Shown: positions 1-10,319 of the stretch, piece by piece
Position numbering within the stretch: position 1 is the stretch's first letter
Layout of the letters: each line of letters opens with the position of its first letter
Source: Oscillospiraceae bacterium
GTDB taxonomy: Bacteria; Bacillota; Clostridia; UMGS1810
Assembly (NCBI GenBank): GCA_015068825.1
Contig: SVJU01000021.1
Span: 1-32,860, forward strand
Direction: 5' to 3'
DNA: 32,860 nucleotides
Position numbers and translations under genes: made by a program
Notes under the pieces: model-generated
Databases searched by the model: none
What the model was told of the DNA's origin: nothing
The model's input: the letters and a program-made list of their open reading frames with translations, nothing else

Positions 1-546
1 ATACGTGAAATCTCCGAAAAATATATAACCAACATCAGCAGAACCACTGAAATGCTAAAAAACACAAGTATCGATTATACAATTATAAATATCCCCGAAT
101 GCATAAATAAAGCTATTGCTGAATCAGGAATACCATCAAATATCAAAATATCGGTTCAAACTAATGACGATCAATTATTTGTGTTGGGTGATAAATACCA
201 TTTGATGGAAGTTTTTAAAAATATGTTCATTAACTCTATTCAGGCAATAAAGAAAAAACAGCCGGAACTACCCGAAATTGACGTCTACATATTTACAGAA
301 GATATGTTTTGCATTATAGAAATAAAAGATAATGGGTGTGGTATAGACAGCAAGGACTATAAAAAAATCTTCAGATCGTTTTATACATCAAAAAATTATG
401 TTGCCGGAAGTGGTATAGGTCTTACATATTCGAGAAATGTAATCCGCCTCCATCATGGCGATATTGAAGTTGAAAGCGAACTTGGAAAATATTCACTTTT
501 TAGAATAGTACTCCCAATCACAAACAAAGTGAGGAAATTAATATGA
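1..546 (+). CDS. Sensor histidine kinase, C-terminal part (cut by window start)
   Basis: The reading frame is open from base 1, so only the last 181 residues are visible; the ATG at 52 is internal rather than the start. The visible part is the end of the dimerisation region and a complete HATPase_c domain. The N box lies at residues 69-83 (EVFKNMFINS), the G1 box at D110 (DNGCGI), the F box at 124-127, and the G2 box at 136-141 (GSGIGL). It should bind ATP, autophosphorylate on a histidine lying in the missing part and phosphorylate the response regulator that follows. The stop overlaps the regulator start by 4 bases (ATGA), the usual sign of a co-translated pair. The sensory domain and signal cannot be judged from here. 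Confidence 0.93.
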   Translation: MREISEKYITNISRTTEMLKNTSIDYTIINIPECINKAIAESGIPSNIKISVQTNDDQLFVLGDKYHLMEVFKNMFINSIQAIKKKQPELPEIDVYIFTEDMFCIIEIKDNGCGIDSKDYKKIFRSFYTSKNYVAGSGIGLTYSRNVIRLHHGDIEVESELGKYSLFRIVLPITNKVRKLI

Positions 547-1223
547 ACAATATTATCAGATGGGCAATTTGCGACGATGCAGATTATATATGCCGCAATT
601 TTCAGTTAGACCTTTCCACATATGATAATTTCAAATTTGAAGGCAAAGCAAACAACACTTCGGAGTGTCTGAATGTCATTAAAAATACTAAACCTGATAT
701 ACTCCTTCTTGACATTCAAATGCAGGAGGAAAAAACAGGAATTGATATTATCCCTGAAATCAAAAGCATATCTCCAAAAACAAAAGTTATAATGGTAACA
801 AGCTTTGAAGATTCAGAGTATATTTTCAATGCATTTGCAAACGGAGCAGACAATTATGTTTCCAAAACAGAAAATATTGATTTTATTGTAAAAACTATTA
901 TCAATGTTTATAACAACACTTCTGTTCTCCGTCCAGAAATTGCACAGATTCTTGCCAATAAAAGCAAGCAGGTTGCAAATATGCAAAAATCTATGCTTTA
1001 TTTAATTGAAATCATTTCAAAACTATCCACAAGTGAATATATGATTTTTAAGGCAGTATGCCTTGGAAAAACTTATAAACAAATAGCAAGCGAAAATTTT
1101 ATTGATGTAAGTACGGTCAGAACTCACGGTTCAAGAATTATCAAAAAATTCAACGCAAAGTCTATGGATGAAATAGTAAAAGCGATAAACGAACTAAATG
1201 TAATGGACTTATTTGACAAATAG
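543..1223 (+). CDS. Two-component response regulator, NarL/LuxR family
   Basis: 226 residues in the standard REC plus LuxR-type HTH architecture. The receiver domain (about 1-120) has the acidic pair D11/D12, phospho-acceptor D57 (in LLLDIQM), T86 and K108. The DNA-binding domain is at about 161-215 (LSTSEYMIF...TYKQIA...VSTVRTHGSRI). Phosphorylation by the upstream kinase should control DNA binding. Targets are unknown; the small ORF and spoIIID downstream are candidates by position only. A strong hairpin follows the gene, so readthrough into the next ORF is probably limited. Confidence 0.95.
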   Translation: MNNIIRWAICDDADYICRNFQLDLSTYDNFKFEGKANNTSECLNVIKNTKPDILLLDIQMQEEKTGIDIIPEIKSISPKTKVIMVTSFEDSEYIFNAFANGADNYVSKTENIDFIVKTIINVYNNTSVLRPEIAQILANKSKQVANMQKSMLYLIEIISKLSTSEYMIFKAVCLGKTYKQIASENFIDVSTVRTHGSRIIKKFNAKSMDEIVKAINELNVMDLFDK

Positions 1224-1228
1224 AAATG

Positions 1229-1274
1229 ATACCGACATATTTGATGAATGAAATTCGAATATGTCGGTATTTTT
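1229..1274 (+). terminator. Hairpin terminator after the response regulator
   Basis: A perfect 13-bp stem (1229-1241 with 1258-1270, core ACCGACATAT/ATATGTCGGT) has a 16-base loop and is followed by five T (1270-1274). The T run is short, so termination may be partial. Confidence 0.65.
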
Positions 1275-1371
1275 ATGCCCAAAATGAAAGGATGAAATTA
1301 AATTGAATATTTTAGGACAAGCTGGCATAGTATGTAACATAAATCAATTTGGAATTGGAGGTACATATTAT

Positions 1372-1551
1372 ATGAAGAAGACAATCAGAGGTAAACTACA
1401 TATAACCTTCCATAATCCAAATACGAGGAATGACTCCGAGAAAATTGCAGGTGAATTCATTTCACGAGCGGCGACAGGAGTTATAACCAAAATGATTTTA
1501 GACAAGATGGAAAAACGTAGTGAGAATAAAAGTTACGAATCAGAAAAGTGA
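1372..1551 (+). CDS. Small basic protein of unknown function, 59 aa
   Basis: Not recognised. The ATG at 1372 has a strong SD (TTGGAGGT) about 10 bases upstream, giving MKKTIRGKLHITFHNPNT at the N-terminus. The frame extends upstream to a TTG at 1303 that also has an AAAGGA at fair spacing; that start would give 82 residues. I prefer 1372 because the upstream Gly-Gly codons are simply the translated SD. The protein is hydrophilic with no signal peptide or membrane segment and has a charged, lysine- and glutamate-rich tail (about residues 40-59). It lies alone between the two-component pair and spoIIID on the same strand. A regulatory or sporulation-linked role is possible from position only. 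Confidence 0.55.
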   Translation: MKKTIRGKLHITFHNPNTRNDSEKIAGEFISRAATGVITKMILDKMEKRSENKSYESEK

Positions 1552-1656
1552 TTTGTACTAAAGAATACATATCAAACATACTCCGTCCGAATCTACTTAT
1601 ATTATTTCAAATTTAATAAGAAGAATACCTTTAGTTATTTAGCATAGTCCCCAATA

Positions 1657-1664
1657 CATACAAT
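1657..1664 (+). promoter_or_regulatory. Possible sigma-E -10 element (distal) upstream of spoIIID
   Basis: CATACAAT matches the mother-cell sigma-E -10 consensus CATACAnT exactly. No good sigma-E -35 (kmATATT) lies at 14-15 bases upstream; TTATTT at 1635-1640 is the nearest. spoIIID is sigma-E dependent in Bacillus, so the match is in a sensible place, but this half-site alone is weak evidence. Confidence 0.25.
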
Positions 1665-1700
1665 CAAAAAAGTATTATTCTTGCATACAAGACTCATATT

Positions 1701-1729
1701 GAATATTTTAATTGACTTTTTCATATTTA
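1701..1729 (+). promoter_or_regulatory. Possible sigma-E promoter (proximal) of spoIIID
   Basis: GAATATT at 1701-1707 is a perfect sigma-E -35 (kmATATT). Exactly 14 bases later comes CATATTTA (1722-1729), which keeps the CATA half of the -10 consensus. The site ends 29 bases before the spoIIID start. Spacing and position fit; the imperfect -10 keeps confidence low. Confidence 0.35.
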
Positions 1730-1758
1730 TATATTAATCAAATATAAGGAGGATAATG

Positions 1759-2010
1759 GTGAAAGACTACATATATGAAAGATGTTTAACACTTGCCAAA
1801 TTTATTATTGAAAATAAGGCTACCGTAAGATGCGCCGCTAAAGAATTCGGCGTTTCTAAATCAACTGTACACAAAGATATAAGCGAAAGACTTATTAAAA
1901 TAAATCCACATCTTGCAAAAAAGATAAGAGAAATACTTGATGAGAACAAGGCTGAACGCCATATAAGAGGCGGTCTGGCAACAAAGAAAAAATACAAAAA
2001 AATATCATAA
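1759..2010 (+). CDS. spoIIID: Sporulation transcriptional regulator SpoIIID
   Basis: 83 residues matching the whole length of the SpoIIID family: an N-terminal helix (KDYIYERCL), an HTH at about 20-42 containing the family-typical FGVSKSTVHKD, and a basic C-terminal segment with ENKAERHIRGG and KKKYKK. SpoIIID is the mother-cell DNA-binding protein that activates and represses genes after sigma-E during sporulation. I chose the GTG at 1759: AAGGAGG (1746-1752) sits 6 bases before it but only 3 before the in-frame ATG at 1756, and homologues begin MKDYI-like. Its presence implies the organism is a spore former or a recent descendant of one. Confidence 0.97.
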   Translation: MKDYIYERCLTLAKFIIENKATVRCAAKEFGVSKSTVHKDISERLIKINPHLAKKIREILDENKAERHIRGGLATKKKYKKIS

Positions 2011-2017
2011 AAAAGTT

Positions 2018-2041
2018 AAAGCCGCCCCAAGGGACGGCTTT
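2018..2041. terminator. Bidirectional terminator between spoIIID and the pyr operon
   Basis: The arms AAAGCCG (2018-2024) and CGGCTTT (2035-2041) form a GC-rich hairpin with an inner CCC/GGG region. On the minus strand it is followed by a run of six T (good terminator for the convergent PHP gene). On the plus strand only TTT follows, so it is weaker for spoIIID. Confidence 0.75.
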
Positions 2042-2046
2042 ACTAA

Positions 2047-2883
2047 TTAAAAATAATTATCTTTTGTTATTGAAACTTCTTCAAATCCATTTTTGGTAAA
2101 TTTTGAAATTGATTTATATCCACAATCACGGGCATACTTAATAGCTGCATCAAAACCATATCCAATGGAATTTAATGTATGTGAATCAGCCGAAATGGTA
2201 ACTTTTCCACCAAAGTTTTTAATTGCACCCAGAATAAGCATATTAGGATACGGTTTGGTTTTACATTTTTTATACATCCCGCCTGTATCAATTTCAAACA
2301 CTATTCCCTTTTTAATAAGATGTTCTGCAGCTTCAAGTGCAGGAAACAAATATTTTGTATTTGTTTCATCAAAAAATTTATTTTTAAAATTGAACTTTGA
2401 AACCAAATCAAAATGCGTAATTATATCTATATCAACCTTATCAGCAAGTTCACATATAAGACGATAATATTCTTTTGTATACTTGTAAAAATCACCCTCA
2501 AAATATGTATTTACATTTCTTTTGATTGCACTTTCTGTTTCATCAAAACAAATAAATCCATCATTTATTTTTAGATAATGTACTGCACCTACAATATAAT
2601 CAAATTTTGAAAGGTCTGTATTTGAAGAATACAAATCATATTCGCATCCTAAAAATATATCCATAAATCCATTAAAATCTTTTTTGATGTTTGAAACTTC
2701 GTTGATATATTTTTCGGTTTCATCAAGTGTCATAGAAAAATGTTTATCAAAATCAACGTAAGCATGCTCACAAAAACCTATTGATTCATAACCTTTTAAA
2801 GCTGCCACTGCAACCATTTCTTCAACAGTTGCCTCTCCGTCACAATAAGTTGTATGAGTATGAAGATTTGACTTAAAACGCAT
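2047..2883 (-). CDS. PHP-domain phosphatase, HisJ-type histidinol-phosphatase family
   Basis: 278 residues, the usual length of HisJ-type PHP proteins. Metal-binding motifs of the PHP fold are visible: H8 and H10 (NLHTHTTYCDG), the CEH motif ending at H40, GCEYD, GAVHYL, THFD and SADSHT near the C-terminus. The family hydrolyses histidinol phosphate in histidine synthesis, but other small phosphoesters are possible; no his genes are nearby. It lies 15 bases after pyrD, so it is the last gene of the pyrK-pyrD transcription unit. SD AAAGGGGA precedes the ATG. The family call is firm and the exact substrate is not. Confidence 0.85.
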   Translation of the reverse strand: MRFKSNLHTHTTYCDGEATVEEMVAVAALKGYESIGFCEHAYVDFDKHFSMTLDETEKYINEVSNIKKDFNGFMDIFLGCEYDLYSSNTDLSKFDYIVGAVHYLKINDGFICFDETESAIKRNVNTYFEGDFYKYTKEYYRLICELADKVDIDIITHFDLVSKFNFKNKFFDETNTKYLFPALEAAEHLIKKGIVFEIDTGGMYKKCKTKPYPNMLILGAIKNFGGKVTISADSHTLNSIGYGFDAAIKYARDCGYKSISKFTKNGFEEVSITKDNYF

Positions 2884-2898
2884 TTATATCCCCTTTTT

Positions 2899-3813
2899 TT
2901 AGCGATGTGCTATACCAATAATATCAGATAGTTTTTCTATACCATATTTTTCCATTTCTTTTGGCAAATCGTTTATTATATCACGGCATGCATATGGATT
3001 TATGAGATTTGCTGCACCAACCTGAACAGCCGAAGCTCCAGCCATCATTATTTCAAGAACATCTTTTGCACTTGAAACTCCACCCATACCGATAATAGGA
3101 ATTTTTACAGCATCATAAACCTGATAAACCATTCTTACTGCAACCGGAAAAATCGCATCACCCGAAAAACCGCCCATTTTATTTGCAACAACGCATTTTC
3201 TTGTTTTTACATCAATTCTCATTCCCATTAATGTGTTTATAAGGCTGATACCATCTGCACCACCTTCTTCGCACGCTTTTGCAATTTTAGTTATATCGGT
3301 AACATTAGGCGACAATTTCATAAATACAGGTTTTTTTGTAACTTTTTTTACTGCTTTTGTAACTTCATAAGCACTTTTTTCATCAGTACCAAAGCTCATT
3401 CCACCATTATGCACATTAGGACAGCTTATATTTACCTCTATCAAACCAACCTGTTTTTCTTTATCAATTTTTTCGCAGCAATATACATATTCATCAACTG
3501 AAAATCCACTTATATTAGCAATTACCTGTTTTTTAAAGCAATCTTTTATTTTTGGAAGTTCCTCTGCAATAACTTTTTCGATACCAGGATTTTGAAGTCC
3601 CACAGAATTAATCATACCATTTTTACATTCTGCAATTCTTGGTGTAGGATTTCCGAAACGAGGATCTTTTGTGGTGCCCTTAAAAGAAAATGAACCTAAA
3701 ATATTTATGTCATAAAGTTCAGCAAATTCATATCCGTATCCAAAAGTTCCGCTTGCAGGAATTATTGGATTTGTGAGATTCATCGAACCCAAACTAATTT
3801 TTGTATCTACCAT
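2899..3813 (-). CDS. pyrD: Dihydroorotate dehydrogenase, class 1B catalytic subunit
   Basis: 304 residues covering the complete FMN-binding TIM barrel. It oxidises dihydroorotate to orotate in pyrimidine synthesis. Seen: N-terminal PIIPASGTFGYG, the catalytic loop with C131 (NISCPNVHNGG) typical of class 1 enzymes, LSPNVTDI, GGFSGDAIFPVA, and the phosphate-binding GMGGV and VQVGAA near the C-terminus. Cysteine as the catalytic base plus the adjacent PyrK makes this the NAD-linked 1B heterotetramer. It overlaps the 3' end of pyrK by 7 bases, so translation is coupled. SD AAAGGAGGAG. Confidence 0.97.
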   Translation of the reverse strand: MVDTKISLGSMNLTNPIIPASGTFGYGYEFAELYDINILGSFSFKGTTKDPRFGNPTPRIAECKNGMINSVGLQNPGIEKVIAEELPKIKDCFKKQVIANISGFSVDEYVYCCEKIDKEKQVGLIEVNISCPNVHNGGMSFGTDEKSAYEVTKAVKKVTKKPVFMKLSPNVTDITKIAKACEEGGADGISLINTLMGMRIDVKTRKCVVANKMGGFSGDAIFPVAVRMVYQVYDAVKIPIIGMGGVSSAKDVLEIMMAGASAVQVGAANLINPYACRDIINDLPKEMEKYGIEKLSDIIGIAHR

Positions 3814-4541
3814 ATAATCTCCTCCTTTTCAAGTACAGGTCCATCTTTGCAAATTCGTTTGTTTCCATATTTTGTTTTGCAAGAGCATCCCATACAAGCA
3901 CCAAAACCACATCCCATTCTTTCTTCAAAGCTAAGCTGCCCTGAAACATCACCAGTTGCACTATAAAGAGCTTTTAGCATAGCTTCCGGACCGCAGGTAT
4001 AAAAATAAGAATATGTGTTTATATTTTTAAGTGCATCTGTTACAAAACCTTTTATTCCCATGCTTCCGTCAACGGTTGTAATAATTGTTTCAAGACCTAA
4101 TTTTTCAAATTCTTCTTTGTAAAAAACATCTTCTTTTGAGTTAAAACCTAAAATAACAACAGGTTTCTTGCCCTCTTTAATTAATTTTTTACAAAGCATA
4201 TACATAGGAGGAACACCAACACCTCCGCCTATAACAACTGGATTTTCTCCTTTTTTAACATCAAATCCATTGCCAAGTCCTGTTAGAACATCAAGATTTT
4301 TTCCGTGAGCAAACGAAGCCATTTTCTCTGTTCCCTCACCTACGACCTTATAAATAATTTTAAGTTGTCCATCTGACACATCACAAACAGAAATAGGTCT
4401 TCTTAAATAACAGCCTTCAATAAGAATATTTACAAACTGGCCAGGTTTAACAATCTCTGATGTGTCGCCCAAAAGGATCATTTCATAAATATCTTTTGCT
4501 ATTTTTTTGTTGGTTTCAACCATAAAAATACTCTGTTTCAA
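3807..4541 (-). CDS. pyrK: Dihydroorotate dehydrogenase electron-transfer subunit
   Basis: PyrK carries electrons from PyrD FMN through a [2Fe-2S] cluster and FAD to NAD+. With a start at 4541 it has 244 residues: an FAD-binding N-terminal domain (RRPISV at 48-53), an NAD-binding region (GGGVGVPPM, about 105-113), and a C-terminal cluster motif with C211, C216, C219 and C231. The open frame reaches a GTG at 4550, but the SD AAAGGGGTG abuts that codon; the TTG at 4541 sits 6 bases after the SD and gives the usual MKQ... N-terminus, so I use it. It is the first gene of pyrK-pyrD-PHP, behind a consensus promoter and a leader hairpin. Confidence 0.95.
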   Translation of the reverse strand: MKQSIFMVETNKKIAKDIYEMILLGDTSEIVKPGQFVNILIEGCYLRRPISVCDVSDGQLKIIYKVVGEGTEKMASFAHGKNLDVLTGLGNGFDVKKGENPVVIGGGVGVPPMYMLCKKLIKEGKKPVVILGFNSKEDVFYKEEFEKLGLETIITTVDGSMGIKGFVTDALKNINTYSYFYTCGPEAMLKALYSATGDVSGQLSFEERMGCGFGACMGCSCKTKYGNKRICKDGPVLEKEEIIW

Positions 4542-4560
4542 AAAACGCACCCCTTTTTAT

Positions 4561-4602
4561 AAAAAAACCGGCTGCAAGATGAAAAATCATCGTCAAAACC
4601 GG
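4561..4602 (-). promoter_or_regulatory. Leader terminator-like hairpin (candidate attenuator) of pyrKD
   Basis: Read on the minus strand, CCGG (4599-4602) pairs with CCGG (4568-4571) around an inner GATGA/TCATC stem with a TTTT loop, followed at once by seven T. That is an intrinsic terminator placed between the pyrK promoter and the pyrK SD. A 6-base segment near the transcript start (CAAGAT, 4609-4614) can pair with ATCTTG (4575-4580), which would break the inner stem. This suggests transcription attenuation, but no PyrR-binding consensus was recognised, so the regulator is unknown. Confidence 0.6.
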
Positions 4603-4619
4603 ATAATAATCTTGGATTT

Positions 4620-4648
4620 ATTATACATTTTTTAATCATCGATGTCAA
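4620..4648 (-). promoter_or_regulatory. Consensus sigma-A promoter of pyrK-pyrD-PHP
   Basis: On the minus strand TTGACA (4643-4648) and TATAAT (4620-4625) are separated by 17 bases: both hexamers are perfect. Transcription should start near 4613, only about 10 bases before the leader hairpin. Confidence 0.9.
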
Positions 4649-4676
4649 CACATTCAAAATCTTTTTTAGTATGTTA

Positions 4677-4705
4677 TAGACTTTTTTTACTTTGTGTGAT
4701 AAAAT
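4677..4705 (+). promoter_or_regulatory. Sigma-A promoter of the amidohydrolase gene
   Basis: TAGACT (4677-4682), a 17-base spacer and TAAAAT (4700-4705) lie 31 bases before the gene start. The divergent pyr promoter lies just upstream (4620-4648). Confidence 0.65.
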
Positions 4706-4735
4706 TAGTAAAAACATTCAAAGGATATGATAACA

Positions 4736-5530
4736 TTGATAATTGATTTTCACGCACATATATTTCCTGATGCACTTGCACCGAGGGCTTTAAAAAAACT
4801 TACAGAACGCCTGACATACGACATAACGCCATCAACCAATATGACAAAGGTATCACTTATTGAATCAATGGACAAAGCAGGTATTGATATTTCAGTCGTT
4901 CAGCCTGTTGTTACAAAACCTTCTCAGCTTATTCATACAAATGAATTTTCAAAAGAAATATGCGATGACAGAATTATTTCGTTTGGCGGAATTCATCCCG
5001 ATACAGATGATTTTAAAAAAGATATCGATTTTGTAAAAAAACTTGGATTAAAAGGATTAAAATTTCACGCAGAATATCAGAATTTTATACTTGATGAAGA
5101 CAGAATGCTCAGAATTTATGATTACGCATTTTCAAAAGATTTAATTGTTTTACATCATGCCGGTCTTGATGCAGGTATGCCTCCCCCGTACAAATCCAAT
5201 CCCGAAATGTTTTTAAATGCAATAAGAAAACTAAAAGGCGGTGTTATGATTGCCGCACATTTTGGCGGACATAAACAATGGGATGATGTTTATAAGTATC
5301 TTGCAGGTGAAGATATTTATCTTGATACATCTATGGGATTCGATTATTTTGATGATGAAACATTTATAAGAATCATGAAAAAGCATGGTTCGGACAAAAT
5401 TTTATTTGCCTCGGATTCTCCATGGAGCAATGCAAAAAATGAAATAGAAAGAATTAAAAATCTTGATATAAATAATGAAGATAAAGAAAATATTTTTTAT
5501 AAAAACGCAAAAAAAATACTTAAGATATAA
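4736..5530 (+). CDS. Metal-dependent hydrolase, amidohydrolase-2 family
   Basis: 264 residues forming a complete TIM-barrel amidohydrolase (ACMSD/TatD-like group, PF04909 type). Metal ligands are visible: H6-x-H8 (DFHAHIFPD), the LKFHAE strand, a histidine in LHHAG, AAHFGG, and the aspartate in ASDSPW near the C-terminus. Substrate is unknown; relatives decarboxylate or hydrolyse ring and carboxylic compounds. The frame opens at ATG 4727, but AAAGGA (4720-4725) nearly touches it; the TTG at 4736 has 10-base spacing and yields the family-typical MIIDFHAH. It is a single-gene unit with its own promoter and terminator, divergent from pyrK. Confidence 0.88.
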   Translation: MIIDFHAHIFPDALAPRALKKLTERLTYDITPSTNMTKVSLIESMDKAGIDISVVQPVVTKPSQLIHTNEFSKEICDDRIISFGGIHPDTDDFKKDIDFVKKLGLKGLKFHAEYQNFILDEDRMLRIYDYAFSKDLIVLHHAGLDAGMPPPYKSNPEMFLNAIRKLKGGVMIAAHFGGHKQWDDVYKYLAGEDIYLDTSMGFDYFDDETFIRIMKKHGSDKILFASDSPWSNAKNEIERIKNLDINNEDKENIFYKNAKKILKI

Positions 5531-5531
5531 C

Positions 5532-5570
5532 AAAAAGACTGAACGAATTTTAACCGTTCAGTCTTTTTTT
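5532..5570. terminator. Bidirectional terminator between amidohydrolase and atpC
   Basis: A 14-bp perfect stem (5532-5545 with 5555-5568, core AGACTGAACG) has a 9-base loop. It gives a T run on both strands and so serves both convergent units; on the minus strand it ends the ATP synthase operon. Confidence 0.92.
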
Positions 5571-5571
5571 A

Positions 5572-5970
5572 TCATTTTTGTGCTACATTAATTCTTGATA
5601 ATGCTCGTTTAAGCTTTATTTTTGCTCTTGTAACATCATAATCAGAATTTTTCTTACTTATCGCATCTTCAGCTCTTTTTTTAGCATCAAGTGCCCTTTG
5701 CATATCTATTTCATCTGCCCATTCAAAGCTAAAAGCAATAACTCTTACCTTTCCATCTGTTACGGTAAGTGTACCACCATTACACGATGCCTCACGATAT
5801 TTACCATCTTGTTTTACCCTTGCTTTTCCTATTTCAAGAGAAGCAACATAATCGGCATGATTTGCTAAAATTCCTACATCGCCATTTATAGTTCTTAAAA
5901 TAATATTTTCCACCTCATCGTCAAACACAAGACCGTCAGGTGTTACTATCTGAAGTTTGAATTTATTCAT
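5572..5970 (-). CDS. atpC: ATP synthase F1 epsilon subunit
   Basis: 132 residues with an N-terminal beta-sandwich (about 1-85, FKLQIVTPDG, NGDVGILANHAD) and a C-terminal two-helix part (about 90-132, rich in A, K, R). Epsilon couples the c ring to gamma and can inhibit ATP hydrolysis. It is the last gene of the atp operon, 22 bases after atpD, with SD AAGGAGG six bases or so before the ATG and a strong terminator directly after the stop. Confidence 0.97.
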   Translation of the reverse strand: MNKFKLQIVTPDGLVFDDEVENIILRTINGDVGILANHADYVASLEIGKARVKQDGKYREASCNGGTLTVTDGKVRVIAFSFEWADEIDMQRALDAKKRAEDAISKKNSDYDVTRAKIKLKRALSRINVAQK

Positions 5971-5992
5971 TTGCTCCTCCTTCCAATTAATT

Positions 5993-7393
<1,401 letters not shown>

Positions 7394-7405
7394 TCACCTC
7401 TTAAT

Positions 7406-8242
7406 TTAATTTTGAGCTCCAGCTACAATTTCGGTAATTTCCTGTGTAATTGCAGCCTGTCTTGCTCTGTTATAGCTCAAATTAAGTGTATTTATCATTT
7501 CATCTGCGTTTTTGTTTGCCGACTGCATTGCGTTTCTTCTTGCAGATAATTCTGATGCAAGTGATTCTTTGCTTGCACCATACACAATGCCGCTTATATA
7601 CTGTGGAACTATCATTTCAAAAACAGTTTCATAAGACGGTTCATAAATAATAAGACTTTGCTTTTGATTTTTTTCTTCACCGTCATAAATAATAGGCAGT
7701 ATATCATCTGTTTGCGGAACTTGTGTTAACACATTCACAAACTTTGTATAATAAATTTTAATTGCACCGAATTTTTTATCAAGATATGCTTTTGAAAGCT
7801 CTTTCCCAATTGTATGACAATCCGAAACAGAAATATCTTCTGTTACATTATACACATCGGTATAAATATTCGCTTTTTTGTGTTCAAAAAATTCAATTGC
7901 TTTTTTGCCTATTGGAAAAATAATGTCATTTTCCTTAAAATCTACTGTTTTAAAAAGATTATTATTATATCCGCCTGCAAGACCTCTGTCACCGGCAATT
8001 ACAATATGGCACACTCCTAAATCTTTATTATGTGTGCAAAACGGAGAAGTAAAATCTTTATTATTTTTGGCAATATCATCAAGCGCTTCTTTTAAAATTT
8101 CAAAAAAAGGTCGTGCTTTTATAATTCTGTCTGTTGCTTTTTTTAGTTTTGATGATGCAACAAGCTCCATTGCCTTTGTAATCTGTTTGGTGTTTTCAAC
8201 ACTTTTTATTCTTTGTTTAATTGCCTTCATATTTTGTGCCAA
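7406..8242 (-). CDS. atpG: ATP synthase F1 gamma subunit
   Basis: 278 residues with the two long coiled-coil helices expected at the ends: KQRIKSVENTKQITKAMELVA at the N-terminus and SARRNAMQSANKNADEMI to the C-terminus. Gamma is the central rotor shaft between c ring and alpha/beta hexamer. The start is TTG at 8242, with SD AAGGGGTG 6-7 bases upstream; the in-frame ATG twelve bases later is too far from the SD. It lies 16 bases after atpA. Confidence 0.97.
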   Translation of the reverse strand: MAQNMKAIKQRIKSVENTKQITKAMELVASSKLKKATDRIIKARPFFEILKEALDDIAKNNKDFTSPFCTHNKDLGVCHIVIAGDRGLAGGYNNNLFKTVDFKENDIIFPIGKKAIEFFEHKKANIYTDVYNVTEDISVSDCHTIGKELSKAYLDKKFGAIKIYYTKFVNVLTQVPQTDDILPIIYDGEEKNQKQSLIIYEPSYETVFEMIVPQYISGIVYGASKESLASELSARRNAMQSANKNADEMINTLNLSYNRARQAAITQEITEIVAGAQN

Positions 8243-8258
8243 TTACAACACCCCTTTT

Positions 8259-9776
<1,518 letters not shown>

Positions 9777-9788
9777 TCACCATCCTCA

Positions 9789-10319
9789 TTATGAAAAAAT
9801 ATGTTTTTTAATATCTTCAAGTTTTGATTTTACACTTGCATCAACAATAGAATTTGCAAAGCGTATTATCATACCGCCTAAGATACCCTCATCAACCGAC
9901 AAATTTATAACTACCTTTTTGCCGGTAATTTTTTCAAGTTTTTGTTTTAATTTTTCCTTGGATTCTTCTGATATTTTAATAGCTGTTATCACATTTACAT
10001 TTTCAATGCCCTTGTATTCATAATATTTTTTTCTGAATGTTTTTTCACAATCATAAAAAGTATTCATTATGTTTTTTGTTGACAAAAGCTTTAAAAAATT
10101 AAGTGTATATTCATTAATATTTTCTTTGAATGCTTCATCAATAAGTTTTTCTTTTTCTATTTTTTCTATTGCATACGAATTTAAAAGTTTTATATAATCC
10201 TCATTTTCCTTAAAAACTTTTAAAACAAGCTCAAAATCTGAAAAAACTTCATCGACCTTACCATCATCCAAACAAACATCAAATAATGACATTGCATAAA
10301 GATTAGATATTTTACTCAT
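9789..10319 (-). CDS. atpH: ATP synthase delta subunit
   Basis: 176 residues: an N-terminal helical bundle (SKISNLYAMSLFDVCLDDG) and a C-terminal sheet region (KKVVINLSVDEGILGGMIIRF) with the family-typical GGMIIR motif. Delta joins the b stalk to the top of F1. The frame is open up to an ATG at 10352, but that stretch overlaps atpF and is not family-like; the ATG at 10319, preceded by GGGTGATC, gives the expected N-terminus. It overlaps the end of atpF by 8 bases. Confidence 0.94.
   Translation of the reverse strand: MSKISNLYAMSLFDVCLDDGKVDEVFSDFELVLKVFKENEDYIKLLNSYAIEKIEKEKLIDEAFKENINEYTLNFLKLLSTKNIMNTFYDCEKTFRKKYYEYKGIENVNVITAIKISEESKEKLKQKLEKITGKKVVINLSVDEGILGGMIIRFANSIVDASVKSKLEDIKKHIFS

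Noticed and set aside
1303-1371. N-terminal extension of the small ORF from TTG 1303, giving a GIGG double-glycine before MKK like a bacteriocin or signal-peptide leader
   Set aside because: The Gly-Gly is encoded by the SD (GGA GGT) of the better start at 1372, and the extension is not otherwise leader-like. A peptide-pheromone claim is unsupported.
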